A stretch of DNA of 64,000 nucleotides. Origin: UBA8337 sp038143435 (GTDB lineage Bacteria; Pseudomonadota; Alphaproteobacteria; RS24). Below are positions 17,995-27,117 of this stretch, piece by piece; the stretch's first letter is position 1; every line of letters begins with the position of its first letter. The notes beneath the pieces were generated by a model. It was not told the origin of the DNA, did not search any database, and was given only the letters and a program-made list of their open reading frames with translations. The DNA lies in assembly GCA_038143435.1 (NCBI GenBank), contig JAYQLX010000002.1, positions 124,001 through 188,000 of the forward strand, read 5' to 3'. The translations under genes and the position numbers were made by a program.

Positions 17995-18642
17995 TCATCT
18001 GATCGCCCCGCGCGATTCATCATTGGCGAGTTTGTCCGCCAAATCATGGCTGAGCAGGGCATCAAAAGCCGCCTTCAAGCTTTTGCGCTTCAAAAGCCGC
18101 TTCAGTTTTTTGCTCGGCCAAGAGATGAGCACACTGCCTTCATGCGCATGCACGGTCGCAGTGGCGGGGACATCTTGCGAAAAAGAAATTTCGCCAATCA
18201 ATAAATTATCGCCGACCTCTAATTCCTTACCGCTTTTAGTGACCGTCGCGCCGCCCGCAACGATATAATAAAGCGTCTTGCTGGGCTTGCCCTGTTCGGT
18301 CAATTGCAGTGATGCATCGAGTGTCTGCCAAGAGCAGCTTTGTATCAGGCGGCGGAAATCACCGTCTGAAAATTGCGGCATTTCTTTTGCTAATGCTTGC
18401 TCTTCGGGCGATAGCGGGGTGGTGAAGCGGTCGCGCAGGCTGGCCCAAATCACCGCCATATTGACCAGCAAAAAAACCACGGCCCAGATCAAAGCGAAAA
18501 AATTGCTGTCGCCAAGCGCAAAGCCGTAAACGAAGACCGCCACGCCAACAGCGAACACGGCGCGTGACAAAACGACATCGCGGATAAGGAAGCCGACGAG
18601 GAACACCGCTGCGCCGACATTGAAAACAAGAAATTGAGACAT
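17995..18642 (-). CDS. Membrane protein with cyclic-nucleotide-binding (Popeye-like) domain
   Basis: 215 residues. Three membrane helices fill residues 1-65, followed by a linker starting LSPEEQALAKEMPQFS and a beta-roll like the cNMP-binding fold (TLYYIVAGGATVTKSGKELEVG, then LLIGEISF). This order, three helices followed by a CNB-like domain, is that of Popeye-domain proteins, which bind cAMP in animals. The canonical phosphate-binding Arg of CRP-type sites is not evident, so ligand binding is uncertain. There is no DNA-binding domain. It is divergent from the carbonic anhydrase gene. Confidence 0.65.
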   Translation of the reverse strand: MSQFLVFNVGAAVFLVGFLIRDVVLSRAVFAVGVAVFVYGFALGDSNFFALIWAVVFLLVNMAVIWASLRDRFTTPLSPEEQALAKEMPQFSDGDFRRLIQSCSWQTLDASLQLTEQGKPSKTLYYIVAGGATVTKSGKELEVGDNLLIGEISFSQDVPATATVHAHEGSVLISWPSKKLKRLLKRKSLKAAFDALLSHDLADKLANDESRGAIR

Positions 18643-18714
18643 AAAATCCCCTAAACTTTGATAGAATCATAGCTTAGCTTGGCACTAAGTTCCATGAATA
18701 AGCGGTGATTTATT

Positions 18715-19365
18715 ATGACTGAAACTTCTTCTGTCTCTCTTTTGCCGGACGCGCTGGTGGCGCGCTTTAAGGCTTGGCGACAAGACGATTTTGACGCAAC
18801 GCACTTTTGCCGAATTGGCCACGAAGGCCAAAGCCCGATGGCGATGGTGATTTCATGCTGCGACAGCCGCGTGCAATCGACCGAGATATTCGATGTTCCG
18901 GCCGGCTCGTTTTTCATTCACCGCAATATCGCCAATTTGGTGCCGCCCTATCAGCCGGGGGGCAATGGGCATGGCACGGCCTCGGCTTTGGAATATGCAG
19001 TGAAGGCGCTGAAAGTGCCGCATCTCATCATTATGGGGCATTCGGCCTGCGGCGGCGTGCAAGCGTGCTATGAGATGTGCGAAAATAATGTCGCGGCGGA
19101 AGATGCCAGTTTTGAATTTGTCGGCCATTGGCTGGAGACTTTGCGTCCGGCGCATGGCCGCATCAGCGGCACTGAAGAGGCAGCACGCCTTATCTCAATG
19201 GGCCACCAGGGGGTTATCGGCTCGATCGATAATCTGATGGGCTATCCGTTTGTCGCGGAAGCGGTAGAGGCGGGAGCGCTCAGCCTGCATGGGCTGTGGC
19301 ACGATATCGGCCCCGGCGCGCTCTATGCGCTGAACCCTGAAAGCGGCGCGTTTGAAGCGTTTTGA
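18715..19365 (+). CDS. Beta-class carbonic anhydrase
   Basis: Zinc enzyme interconverting CO2 and bicarbonate in the cytosol. 216 residues. Zinc ligands and partner residues are visible: Cys48, Asp50 and Arg52 in CCDSR, then His109 and Cys112 in MGHSACGG. It is the first gene of a block rich in biotin-dependent carboxylases, which use bicarbonate; it starts about 750 bp before the first of them. Supply of bicarbonate to those enzymes is a reasonable inference. Confidence 0.93.
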   Translation: MTETSSVSLLPDALVARFKAWRQDDFDATHFCRIGHEGQSPMAMVISCCDSRVQSTEIFDVPAGSFFIHRNIANLVPPYQPGGNGHGTASALEYAVKALKVPHLIIMGHSACGGVQACYEMCENNVAAEDASFEFVGHWLETLRPAHGRISGTEEAARLISMGHQGVIGSIDNLMGYPFVAEAVEAGALSLHGLWHDIGPGALYALNPESGAFEAF

Positions 19366-19462
19366 GCGCAAGAAGCCGGCGCGCGGTTTTGGCAAGCAGG
19401 TTTTACAATTTTGATGGGCTGGTGCAGGATATTGCTCGTTGTCGATATGGGAAGCCGAGCAA

Positions 19463-21307
19463 ATGAGTAAAACAAAATCTGTCAAAGCACCGATGCAAGC
19501 GGTGGTTCATGCCGTCAATGTTGTGGTTGGCGACGCCGTCAGCGCTGGTCAAGAATTGGTCATTTTGGAAGCGATGAAAATGCAGCATGCGCTGGCAGCG
19601 CCGGTATCGGGCAAGGTCACGGCGCTGAAATATGCCGTCGGCGATGTGGTGGAAGAGGCCGCATTGGTTTTTTCGATTGAGGCGGGTGAAGCGGCGGCCG
19701 AAGAAGCGGTGCAAGATAAGGTGGAGAACCTCGATGAAATCCGCGCTGACCTCGCGGAACTGCAAGCGCGGCTGGCGCGCACACAAGACGCCAATCGGCC
19801 CGAGAAGATTGCCAAGCGTCATGAAAAGGGCCACCGCACGGCGCGCGAAAATGTCGACGATTTATGCGATGAAGACAGCTTCATCGAGTATGGTCAGCTC
19901 ATGGTGGCGGCGCAGCGCCAACGCCGCGAGCTGGACGACCTGATTGACAACACACCGGCCGATGGGCTGGTCGCCGGTTTCGGCGCGGTCAATGGCGATA
20001 TGTTTGACGAAGACGCGGCGCGCACTGCCGTTTTGGCCTATGACTACACGGTGCTGGCCGGCACGCAAGGCCTGTTCAACCATAAAAAGACCGACCGCGT
20101 GTTGGAAATGGCGCATGAATGGCAAGTGCCGACGGTTTTCTATACAGAAGGCGGTGGCGGCAGGCCCGGTGATACCGATGCCTCGAAAATATCGGGCGGC
20201 GGCTTGGATGTCATGACTTTCGCCACCTGGGCGCAAGCCAGCGGCGTCGCGCCGCGCATTGCGGTGAATAATGGCTATTGCTTTGCCGGTAATGCGGTTT
20301 TGTTCGGTTGCGCCGACATCACCATTGCCACTAAAGACAGCTATATCGGCATGGGCGGTCCGGCGATGATTGAAGGCGGCGGGCTGGGCGCGGTTGCGCC
20401 GACCGATGTCGGGCCGATGGATATTCAAACCGCCAATGGTGTGGTTGATTTACTGGCCGATGATGAGGCGCATGCCACCGCCATGACCAAGCAAGTGCTG
20501 GGCTATTTTCAAGGCGCGGTGAAAAGCCATGATTGCGAAGACCAGCGCAAATTGCGCCACGTCATTCCCGAAGACAGAAAGCGCGCTTATGATATGCGCA
20601 CCGCCATTGAGATGATTGCCGATACCGGCAGTTTCATGGAACTGCGCCAAGCCTATGGGGCGGGCATGATCACCGGCTTTATGCGCATCGAAGGCCGCCC
20701 CTTCGGCCTGATTGCCAATAATCCGGCGCATTTGGGCGGCGCGATTGATGCCGAAGCGGCGGAAAAAGCGGGTCGCTTTGTGCAGCTTTGCGACGGCTTT
20801 GATTTGCCGATTGTTTCATTCTGCGACACGCCGGGCTTTATGGTCGGGCCGGAGCATGAAAAATTCGGCACGGTGCGCCGCGCCTCTTCCATGTTGGTGG
20901 CGGGCGCGAGCATTTCCGTGCCGGTGTTTATGGTGGTGCTCCGCAAAGGCTATGGCCTGGGCGCGCAAGCTATGGGCATGGGGTCGCTGCATGTGCCGCA
21001 ATTGACCATTGCTTGGCCGACCGGCGAGTTCGGCCCGATGGGGCTGGAGGGCGCGGTGCGGCTCGGCTATTCGAAAGAAATCGCCGCTGCCGGAGGCGAA
21101 GGCACAAAAGAAGGCGACGCCATATTCAATAAGCTGCTCGACGCGATGATTGCCAATGGCAAGGCGTTGAACGCTGCCATGTATCAAGAGATTGACGCGG
21201 TGATTGACCCGAAAGACACGCGACACTATTTGCTGCGGGCGCTGAAATCTCTACCGGTTGGTAAAAAACACGGAGGCGGCAAACGCCCGTTTATTCCGAC
21301 TTGGTAG
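19463..21307 (+). CDS. Biotin carboxyl carrier-carboxyltransferase fusion of an acyl-CoA carboxylase
   Basis: About 614 residues from the ATG at 19463 (GGGAAG 8 bases upstream). Residues 1-75 are a biotinyl domain with EAMKM (Lys39 is the biotin site). A helical linker follows, then a two-lobed carboxyltransferase domain (GGGGRPGD, later FCDTPGFMVG and GYGLGAQAMGMG). This arrangement equals the C-terminal half of single-chain BC-BCCP-CT acyl-CoA carboxylases; the biotin carboxylase half is absent. A partner BC must act in trans, perhaps from the gene at 27118. The acyl-CoA substrate is unknown. Confidence 0.85.
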   Translation: MSKTKSVKAPMQAVVHAVNVVVGDAVSAGQELVILEAMKMQHALAAPVSGKVTALKYAVGDVVEEAALVFSIEAGEAAAEEAVQDKVENLDEIRADLAELQARLARTQDANRPEKIAKRHEKGHRTARENVDDLCDEDSFIEYGQLMVAAQRQRRELDDLIDNTPADGLVAGFGAVNGDMFDEDAARTAVLAYDYTVLAGTQGLFNHKKTDRVLEMAHEWQVPTVFYTEGGGGRPGDTDASKISGGGLDVMTFATWAQASGVAPRIAVNNGYCFAGNAVLFGCADITIATKDSYIGMGGPAMIEGGGLGAVAPTDVGPMDIQTANGVVDLLADDEAHATAMTKQVLGYFQGAVKSHDCEDQRKLRHVIPEDRKRAYDMRTAIEMIADTGSFMELRQAYGAGMITGFMRIEGRPFGLIANNPAHLGGAIDAEAAEKAGRFVQLCDGFDLPIVSFCDTPGFMVGPEHEKFGTVRRASSMLVAGASISVPVFMVVLRKGYGLGAQAMGMGSLHVPQLTIAWPTGEFGPMGLEGAVRLGYSKEIAAAGGEGTKEGDAIFNKLLDAMIANGKALNAAMYQEIDAVIDPKDTRHYLLRALKSLPVGKKHGGGKRPFIPTW

Positions 21308-21327
21308 TTTTGCTGCCGTCTCGCCGC

Positions 21328-22656
21328 TCAATATTTCCGGCGCGGCATTTCGGCATGCGGCAGCGCGGCCTCCAATGTGCTGCGGTCTAGGCGCATAGAA
21401 GTGCGCCGTCGCCCAAGCCGGTGGTCGTCGCCCCGCCATCATGAAGAAATGGTTTTGGGCCATATCCTCAACCGTGTCGACGTCAAAGCCAAGCTCTTCC
21501 ATAATAGCGCGGCTGTGTTGGCCGTGGCCGGGGCTTGGCTCGGCCAATGAGGTCGGCGCGGCGTTGAAAAGCGCAGGCGGGGTCGGTGCGGTCAGTCGTC
21601 CAAGATTTTCCGTGACATAGGTTTCCAAAGCGCCAATGGCCTGCACTTGTTCATTGGCCGTCACCGTGCTGCGCCGTTCGCATGGCGCGCTGGGAATATC
21701 GGCCGCTTCAAAAGCCTGCATCACCTCATCGACGGTCAAATTAAGCGCCCCATCTTTCAAAATTTTCATCACTTCGCCAATATTTGCCATGCGCGCGGGC
21801 AGCGACCGGCGTAAAAATCGGACTATCCTTCAAATCCTCGCGGTCCAGCAATTTCAAAATCGCATCCCAATGCTGGTCGGTAAGCGCCGAGGCGGCTATC
21901 GCCCCATCTTTGGTGTTTATGGTCTGATAAGTCTCCGACATGGGCGGCAGGTCAATCGCGTCCGGCATCATCCAATAGGGTGAAATGCATCATGCCATCG
22001 GGCCACATAAAGGCGAGGCACGCATGCAGCATGGAAATATCAATATGCTGGCCTTCGCCGGTCGCGGCGCGCGCCACCAAAGCGGCGGTGGCGGCCTGCG
22101 CCACCGTATAGGCCGTCACTTTGTCGCAAATCAACATTTTGATGAAATCATAGCTGTCGCCTGTTTCCGGGTCAGTGCCGCCTTGCATGCCGGTCAGACC
22201 GCTAATGCCTTGAATGACATGGTCATAGGCCGGGCGGTGCGCCAATGGCCCGATTGTGCCGAAGCCGGTAACCGCAACATTGATGAGGCGCGGATTGGCA
22301 GCGCGCAATATATCGCTGCCCAGCCCCAGCTTATCCATCACCCCCGGACGATAATTATTCAATAAAATATCAGCCTCACCGGCCAGTCGCTTGACGGCCT
22401 CCACGCCGTTTTCATGTTTCAAATCAATCGCCAAAGAGCGTTTGCCGCGATTGCAATTGTGAAACAGAGCGGATTGGCCGTTTTTCTGACTGCCAATATA
22501 GCGCATCGGGTCGCCCATTAGCACCGGCTCAACCTTTACCACTTCCGCGCCTTGCGCGCGCATCATCATGGCTGCCAAAGAACAGGTAATCATGGTCGAC
22601 ATTTCGACAATCTTCAGTCCGGCCAATGGTTGTTCGGCTGTTGGTGTCATACTCAT
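21328..22656 (-). CDS. CaiB/BaiF (family III) CoA transferase (frameshifted)
   Basis: Transfers CoA between carboxylic acids or racemises acyl-CoAs. The N-terminal half is intact: PLAGLKIVEMSTMITCS, DLKHENGVEAVKRL, NNYRPGVMDKLGL and GTDPETGDSYDF are family features. Shifts occur near 21965 and near 21785, after which LPPMSETYQTINTKDG and IGEVMKILKDGALNL continue the protein. The 3' end is uncertain. Continuing the third frame runs to 21251 over the convergent carboxylase, whereas another frame ends LEAALPHAEMPRRKY at 21328 without overlap and is preferred. ATG 22656 follows GGGAGGGC. Confidence 0.72.
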
Positions 22657-22717
22657 CACGCCCTCCCAAGCTCATCAGCAGAAATGCTAGGAGACAGGGC
22701 AGGGGTGGTCAATTAGG

Positions 22718-22795
22718 TCAAAGCCCCATCAGCCGCACTGACAAATCACGCATGATTTCTTTTGAGTCGCCGCCAATGGCTTGCCGTTTCACTTG
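22718..22795 (-). pseudogene. C-terminal remnant of an acyl-CoA dehydrogenase
   Basis: A short minus-strand reading ends QAIGGDSKEIMRDLSVRLMG and a final Leu, then TGA at 22718-22720. Gly-Gly-x-Ser-x-Glu-Ile-Met-x-Asp-Leu is the usual C-terminal motif of acyl-CoA dehydrogenases. No upstream sequence of the enzyme remains: the frame turns unlike coding within about 25 codons, and atuA-like DNA begins at 22898 on the other strand. It is either a decayed gene end or an assembly junction. Confidence 0.5.
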
Positions 22796-22897
22796 GCGAT
22801 GAGGTCTCTTCACTTTCTGCCAAACTGTCCCCATATGGCGGCGCGTTGCGCTTTACAAAGCAAGTTTGCACGCTAACATTCTCGCCAGGGAGAAATT

Positions 22898-24679
22898 ATG
22901 AGCAGCACAATAAGAATAGGCGGTGCCAGCGGCTATTGGGGCGAAAGCATGATGGTAACACCGCAACTTTTGCAGGTCGAGGGCATGGATTATTTGGTCT
23001 ATGACTTTCTTGCAGAAATCACCATGTCGATTTTGGCGCGGGCGCGGGCCAATAATCCCGATGCCGGTTTTGCAACTGATTTCATCACTGGCGTGTTGAA
23101 ACCCAATTTGCGCGAAATTGCTGAGAAGAAGGTCAAAATCCTGACCAATGCGGGCGGCGTCAATCCGGCGGCGTGTGGCGCGGCGGCGCGCGCTTTGATT
23201 GCCGAGGCAGGGCTGGATTTGAAAGTCGCGGTGATTAGCGGCGATGATTTGCTCGATGCGCGCGATAATTTTGCCGATAAGAAAGACATGTTTTCCGGTG
23301 CCGATTGCCCGCCGCCGGAAACGCTGGCCAGCGTCAATGCGTATTTGGGCGGGTTTCCCGTTGCGGCAGCGTTGGATGCAGGGGCTGATATTGTCATTAC
23401 CGGTCGCAGCGTTGACAGCGCGGTGACGCTGGGCGCGTGTATTCATGCTTTTGGTTGGCAGGCCGCCGACCTCGACAAATTGGCGGCAGGATCTTTGGCC
23501 GGACATATTATCGAGTGCGGGCCGCAAGCCAGCGGCGGCAATTTCACCGATTGGCAATTATCGGGTGATATTGCCGATATCGGCTATCCGTTTATCGATA
23601 TTGACGGCGATGGCGTGTTCACCGTGTCGAAGCCCGAAGGCACAAGCGGCGTGGTCAATGTGGGCACAGTGTCGGAGCAAATGCTCTATGAAATCGGTGA
23701 CCCGCAAGCCTATCTCTTGCCCGATGTCGCCTGCGATTTTGCGCAGGTGACAATTGAAGAAACCGCGCCCAATCAGGTGCGCGTGGCCAATGCCAAAGGC
23801 ACAACGCCGCCCGACAGCTATAAAGTCTGCGCCACTTTCGCCGATGGCTTTCGCGCCGGCACGATGATGAGTTTTGTCGGTATTGATGCCGCCGCCAAAG
23901 CACGCCATTTTGCCGATGCCGCTTTTGCCCGCGCGCGCACCGTTTTGCGCCAGCATAATTTGGCCGATTATGGTGAGACCAGTGTCGAAGTGTTGGGCGA
24001 TGACAGCCAATTTGGAGATGCGGGGCAAAATCCGGCAAGCCGCGAAGTGGTGCTGAAAATCGCTGCCAAACATGAAACGCAGGCCGGTTGCGGCGCGCTG
24101 TTGAAAGAAATTAGCGGCTTGGGATTGGCCACGCCGGCCGGACTTTCGATATTTGCCGGTTCGCGCGCCAAGCCGTCGCCTGTCGTGCGCTTGTTTTCGT
24201 TCCTGTTGCCGAAAGGCGAGGTGAAGATTGATATTGATGTCGATGGCGCGGTCAGCCGGTTTGAAGAAGCGGGTGATGTGACGGGCGAAACACCGATGAC
24301 GGTCGCTGCGCCTGATGCACCACAAGAAGCGGGCACGGTGGAGGTGCCGCTCATTAAATTGGCTTGGGGGCGTTCGGGCGATAAGGGCAATAAGGCCAAT
24401 ATCGGCATTATCGCACGCGATGCCGCCTATCTGCCCTATATTTGGGCGGCGCTTGATGAGGACGCCATTCGTCATCGTTTCGGTCATTTTATGGCTGAAG
24501 GCAGCGGGCTGCAGCGTTTTTACCTGCCCGGCAGCAACGCCAAGAATATATTGATTGATGAGGCATTGGGCGGCGGCGGTGTCGCCTCTTTGCGCAATGA
24601 CCCGCAGGGCAAGGCTTATGCACAAATCCTGCTCGACCATAAGATTTCCATTCCTGAAAAATTAGCGGAGGCTCTGTAA
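22898..24679 (+). CDS. AtuA-family protein (DUF1446)
   Basis: 593 residues, full length for the family. The N-terminal IRIGGASGYWGES, TNAGGVNPAACGAAARAL and DIVITGRSVDSAVTLG are family hallmarks. The C-terminal AtuA-like domain (from about VPLIKLAWGRSGDKGNKANI) is present. Members are linked to acyclic terpene utilisation and other acyl-CoA carboxylase pathways; the chemistry is not established. GGGAGAAATT precedes the ATG. Its TAA overlaps the ATG of the carboxylase beta gene (TAATG), so the two are coupled. Confidence 0.88.
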   Translation: MSSTIRIGGASGYWGESMMVTPQLLQVEGMDYLVYDFLAEITMSILARARANNPDAGFATDFITGVLKPNLREIAEKKVKILTNAGGVNPAACGAAARALIAEAGLDLKVAVISGDDLLDARDNFADKKDMFSGADCPPPETLASVNAYLGGFPVAAALDAGADIVITGRSVDSAVTLGACIHAFGWQAADLDKLAAGSLAGHIIECGPQASGGNFTDWQLSGDIADIGYPFIDIDGDGVFTVSKPEGTSGVVNVGTVSEQMLYEIGDPQAYLLPDVACDFAQVTIEETAPNQVRVANAKGTTPPDSYKVCATFADGFRAGTMMSFVGIDAAAKARHFADAAFARARTVLRQHNLADYGETSVEVLGDDSQFGDAGQNPASREVVLKIAAKHETQAGCGALLKEISGLGLATPAGLSIFAGSRAKPSPVVRLFSFLLPKGEVKIDIDVDGAVSRFEEAGDVTGETPMTVAAPDAPQEAGTVEVPLIKLAWGRSGDKGNKANIGIIARDAAYLPYIWAALDEDAIRHRFGHFMAEGSGLQRFYLPGSNAKNILIDEALGGGGVASLRNDPQGKAYAQILLDHKISIPEKLAEAL

Positions 24680-26301
24680 TGCCTGTGTTTGAATCGAAAC
24701 TGGACACAAAATCCGATGCTTTTGCCAAAAATCGTGACGACCAGCTTGAGAAAATAGCGCATTTGCGAATGTTGGAAGCGCGTGCTGAAGCGGCCTCTGA
24801 AAAACGCCGCCCGCGTTTTGAAGAGCGCGGTCAGTTGACCCCGCGCGATCGGCTGGCGCAATTGCTTGACCCCGGCATGCCCTATTTGCCGCTTTATAAT
24901 ATGGCCAGCTATTGCGTTGATGACCCCGATCGCGACACCTCGATTCCGGGCGGTTCGGTGCTCGCGGGTATCGGTTATGTGTCGGGCGTGCGCTGTATGA
25001 TTTGCGTCGCCGATAGCGGCATTAATGCGGGTGCCGCGACCGAAATGGGCTTTCGCAAAAATTTGGAGGCGATGCAATTGGCGCTGGCCAATAAGCTGCC
25101 CTTCATCCATTTGGTTGAAAGCGCCGGTGCCAATCTCATGCAATATAAAGTCGAGCTTTGGGCGCATGGCGGCGGCGTGTTTTGCAGTCTCGGGCGTTTG
25201 AGCGCGGCGGGTATTCCGACCATGACCGTGTTGCACGGGCCGTCGACGGCGGGCGGGGCTTATATGCCCGGCATGTCGGATTATAATGTCGGCGTCAAAC
25301 ATAATGGCATGGCGGCACTGGGCGGTGCGGCTTTGGTGCAAGCGGCGACCGGTGAGATTGCCGATGAGCGCGAATTGGGTGGCAGTGAAATGCATGCCAG
25401 CGTTTCCGGCTTGATTGAATATTTGGCCGAAGATGATGCCGATGGTATCCGCCAAATCCGCGATGTGGTCGCCAATATTGGCTGGAATGAACATTGCCCG
25501 CCTTTGCCGCAACGCGATTTTGATGAACCGCTTTATGATGCCGAGGAAATTCTCGGTCTCGTGCCGGTCGATTATAAAATTCCCTATGACAGCCGCGAGC
25601 TGATTGCTCGTCTCGTCGATGGCTCGGAATTTACCGAGTTCAAATCGCGTTTCGGGCCGAACTTGGTCTGTGTGCAAACGCGCATATTCGGTCATCCGGT
25701 CGGGCTGGTGGCCAATAATGGGCCAATGGGCCCCGATGAAGCGGCTAAGGGCGCGCATTTCTTTCAGATTGTTGACCAAGCCGGTACGCCATTGATTTTC
25801 CTCAATAATATCACAGGCTATATGGTAGGCACGGAATATGAGCAGCGCGGCATGATTAAGCACGGCTCGAAAATGATACAAGCCGTGTCGAATATCCGCG
25901 TGCCGAAACTGTCTTTCTATGTCGGTGCATCTTACGGCGCAGGCAATTACGGCATGGCGGGTTATGGCTTTGACCCCGACTTTTTGTTCACTTGGCCGGG
26001 CGCGATGACCGGCGTGATGAGCGGCGAAAGTGCCGCCGGAACGATGGAAACCGTCGCCATTAATGCCGCCAAGCGGCGTGGCATAGAACCCGATATGGAA
26101 GCGCTGGCCAAACAGCGCGCCGCCATTGAAGCGGTATTTGCGGCGCAGGAAGATGCGTTTTTCACCTCTGGTCGCTTGCTCGACCACGGCGTGGTTGACC
26201 CGCGCGATACGCGCAAAATTTTGGGCTTCACGCTGGAAACCATTTGGGAGCGCGAACACAGAACGCTCAACCCAAACGCCTTTGGCGTCGGTCGGATGTA
26301 A
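24679..26301 (+). CDS. Acyl-CoA carboxylase beta (carboxyltransferase) subunit, AtuC/LiuB-like
   Basis: 540 residues. It carries both crotonase-like lobes: GRLSAAGIPTMTVLHGPSTA and GGAYMPGMSDYNV in the first, and LNNITGYMVGTEYEQRGMIK, YGAGNYGMAGYGFDPDF and TWPGAMTGVMSGE in the second. These match methylcrotonyl/geranyl-CoA carboxylase beta subunits. The AtuA-like neighbour favours a geranyl-CoA-type role, but the deciding active-site residue was not resolved by eye. It should pair with the alpha subunit at 27118. The gene starts within the previous stop and is followed 10 bp later by the hydratase. Confidence 0.88.
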   Translation: MPVFESKLDTKSDAFAKNRDDQLEKIAHLRMLEARAEAASEKRRPRFEERGQLTPRDRLAQLLDPGMPYLPLYNMASYCVDDPDRDTSIPGGSVLAGIGYVSGVRCMICVADSGINAGAATEMGFRKNLEAMQLALANKLPFIHLVESAGANLMQYKVELWAHGGGVFCSLGRLSAAGIPTMTVLHGPSTAGGAYMPGMSDYNVGVKHNGMAALGGAALVQAATGEIADERELGGSEMHASVSGLIEYLAEDDADGIRQIRDVVANIGWNEHCPPLPQRDFDEPLYDAEEILGLVPVDYKIPYDSRELIARLVDGSEFTEFKSRFGPNLVCVQTRIFGHPVGLVANNGPMGPDEAAKGAHFFQIVDQAGTPLIFLNNITGYMVGTEYEQRGMIKHGSKMIQAVSNIRVPKLSFYVGASYGAGNYGMAGYGFDPDFLFTWPGAMTGVMSGESAAGTMETVAINAAKRRGIEPDMEALAKQRAAIEAVFAAQEDAFFTSGRLLDHGVVDPRDTRKILGFTLETIWEREHRTLNPNAFGVGRM

Positions 26302-26311
26302 GGGGATTATC

Positions 26312-27115
26312 ATGCAAGCACCTGATACAAGCGTCGTATTGCTGGAAGAAGATAAAGATTGGGCCACGGTTTGGCTCAATCGTCCTGAAGCGCGCAATGC
26401 CATGTCCGATGAATTAATGTCTGAACTGCAGGCCGTGTTTGATTATCTGAAAGCGCGCGATGATATTCGCGGCATCACCGTGCGCGGCAAGGGCGAAGCG
26501 TTTTGCGCCGGTGGCGATTTGAAAGGCTTTAAGAATAATTTTCAGGCCGTGCGAAGCGACGAAGAAGTGGTGCAGGACAGCTCGAAAATGGGCAATTTCT
26601 TCCTCACCGTGCGCTCCATGCCGCAAGTGATTATTTTTGTGCTGCACGGCGCGGCTATGGCCGGTGGGCTGGGCATGGCCTCGGCGGCCGATATTGTCAT
26701 TGCCGTTAAGGATACCAAAATGGCCCTGACTGAGACCGCTATCGGCATCGTGCCGGCGCAAATCGGTCGCTATATTGTCGCCCGCACGGGCGACGTAAAA
26801 GCGCGCCGCATCATGTTGACCGGCCATCGTTTTACCGCGCTGGAAGGGGCGGATTATGGGCTGGTTGATTTTGCCGTCGATGATATGGCGGCGGCTGAAG
26901 CGCAATTGGCTGAATTGGTGGCCGGGGTGCGCCGCTGTGCGCCGGGGGCCAATGCGGCGACCAAAGAATTGCTGGAAGCCAATAAGCATCTCGATGATGT
27001 CGCCATGATACGCTATGCCGGTGAGACTTTTGCGAAGAGCGTGAAAAGCGATGAAGGCAAAGAGGGTGTCGCTTCCTTTCTTGAAAAACGCAAGCCGAAT
27101 TGGGTGCAGGAGTAA
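26312..27115 (+). CDS. Enoyl-CoA hydratase/isomerase (AtuE/LiuC-like)
   Basis: Crotonase-fold protein of 267 residues. The oxyanion-hole segments are FCAGGDLKGF and LHGAAMAGGLGMASAADI, and ALTETAIGIVPAQIGRYIV follows. In Atu/Liu pathways a hydratase acts on the carboxylated glutaconyl-CoA, which fits its place between beta and alpha carboxylase genes. The ATG at 26312 has AAGGGG 7 bases before it; longer upstream readings belong to the carboxylase frame shadow. The stop is 2 bp from the next start. Confidence 0.87.
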   Translation: MQAPDTSVVLLEEDKDWATVWLNRPEARNAMSDELMSELQAVFDYLKARDDIRGITVRGKGEAFCAGGDLKGFKNNFQAVRSDEEVVQDSSKMGNFFLTVRSMPQVIIFVLHGAAMAGGLGMASAADIVIAVKDTKMALTETAIGIVPAQIGRYIVARTGDVKARRIMLTGHRFTALEGADYGLVDFAVDDMAAAEAQLAELVAGVRRCAPGANAATKELLEANKHLDDVAMIRYAGETFAKSVKSDEGKEGVASFLEKRKPNWVQE

Positions 27116-27117
27116 TC

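Noticed and set aside
24616..26403. 595-codon minus-strand open frame opposite the carboxylase beta gene
   Set aside because: The + strand encodes a full carboxyltransferase with all motifs. The reverse frame has mirror-like composition and no start signal or domain.
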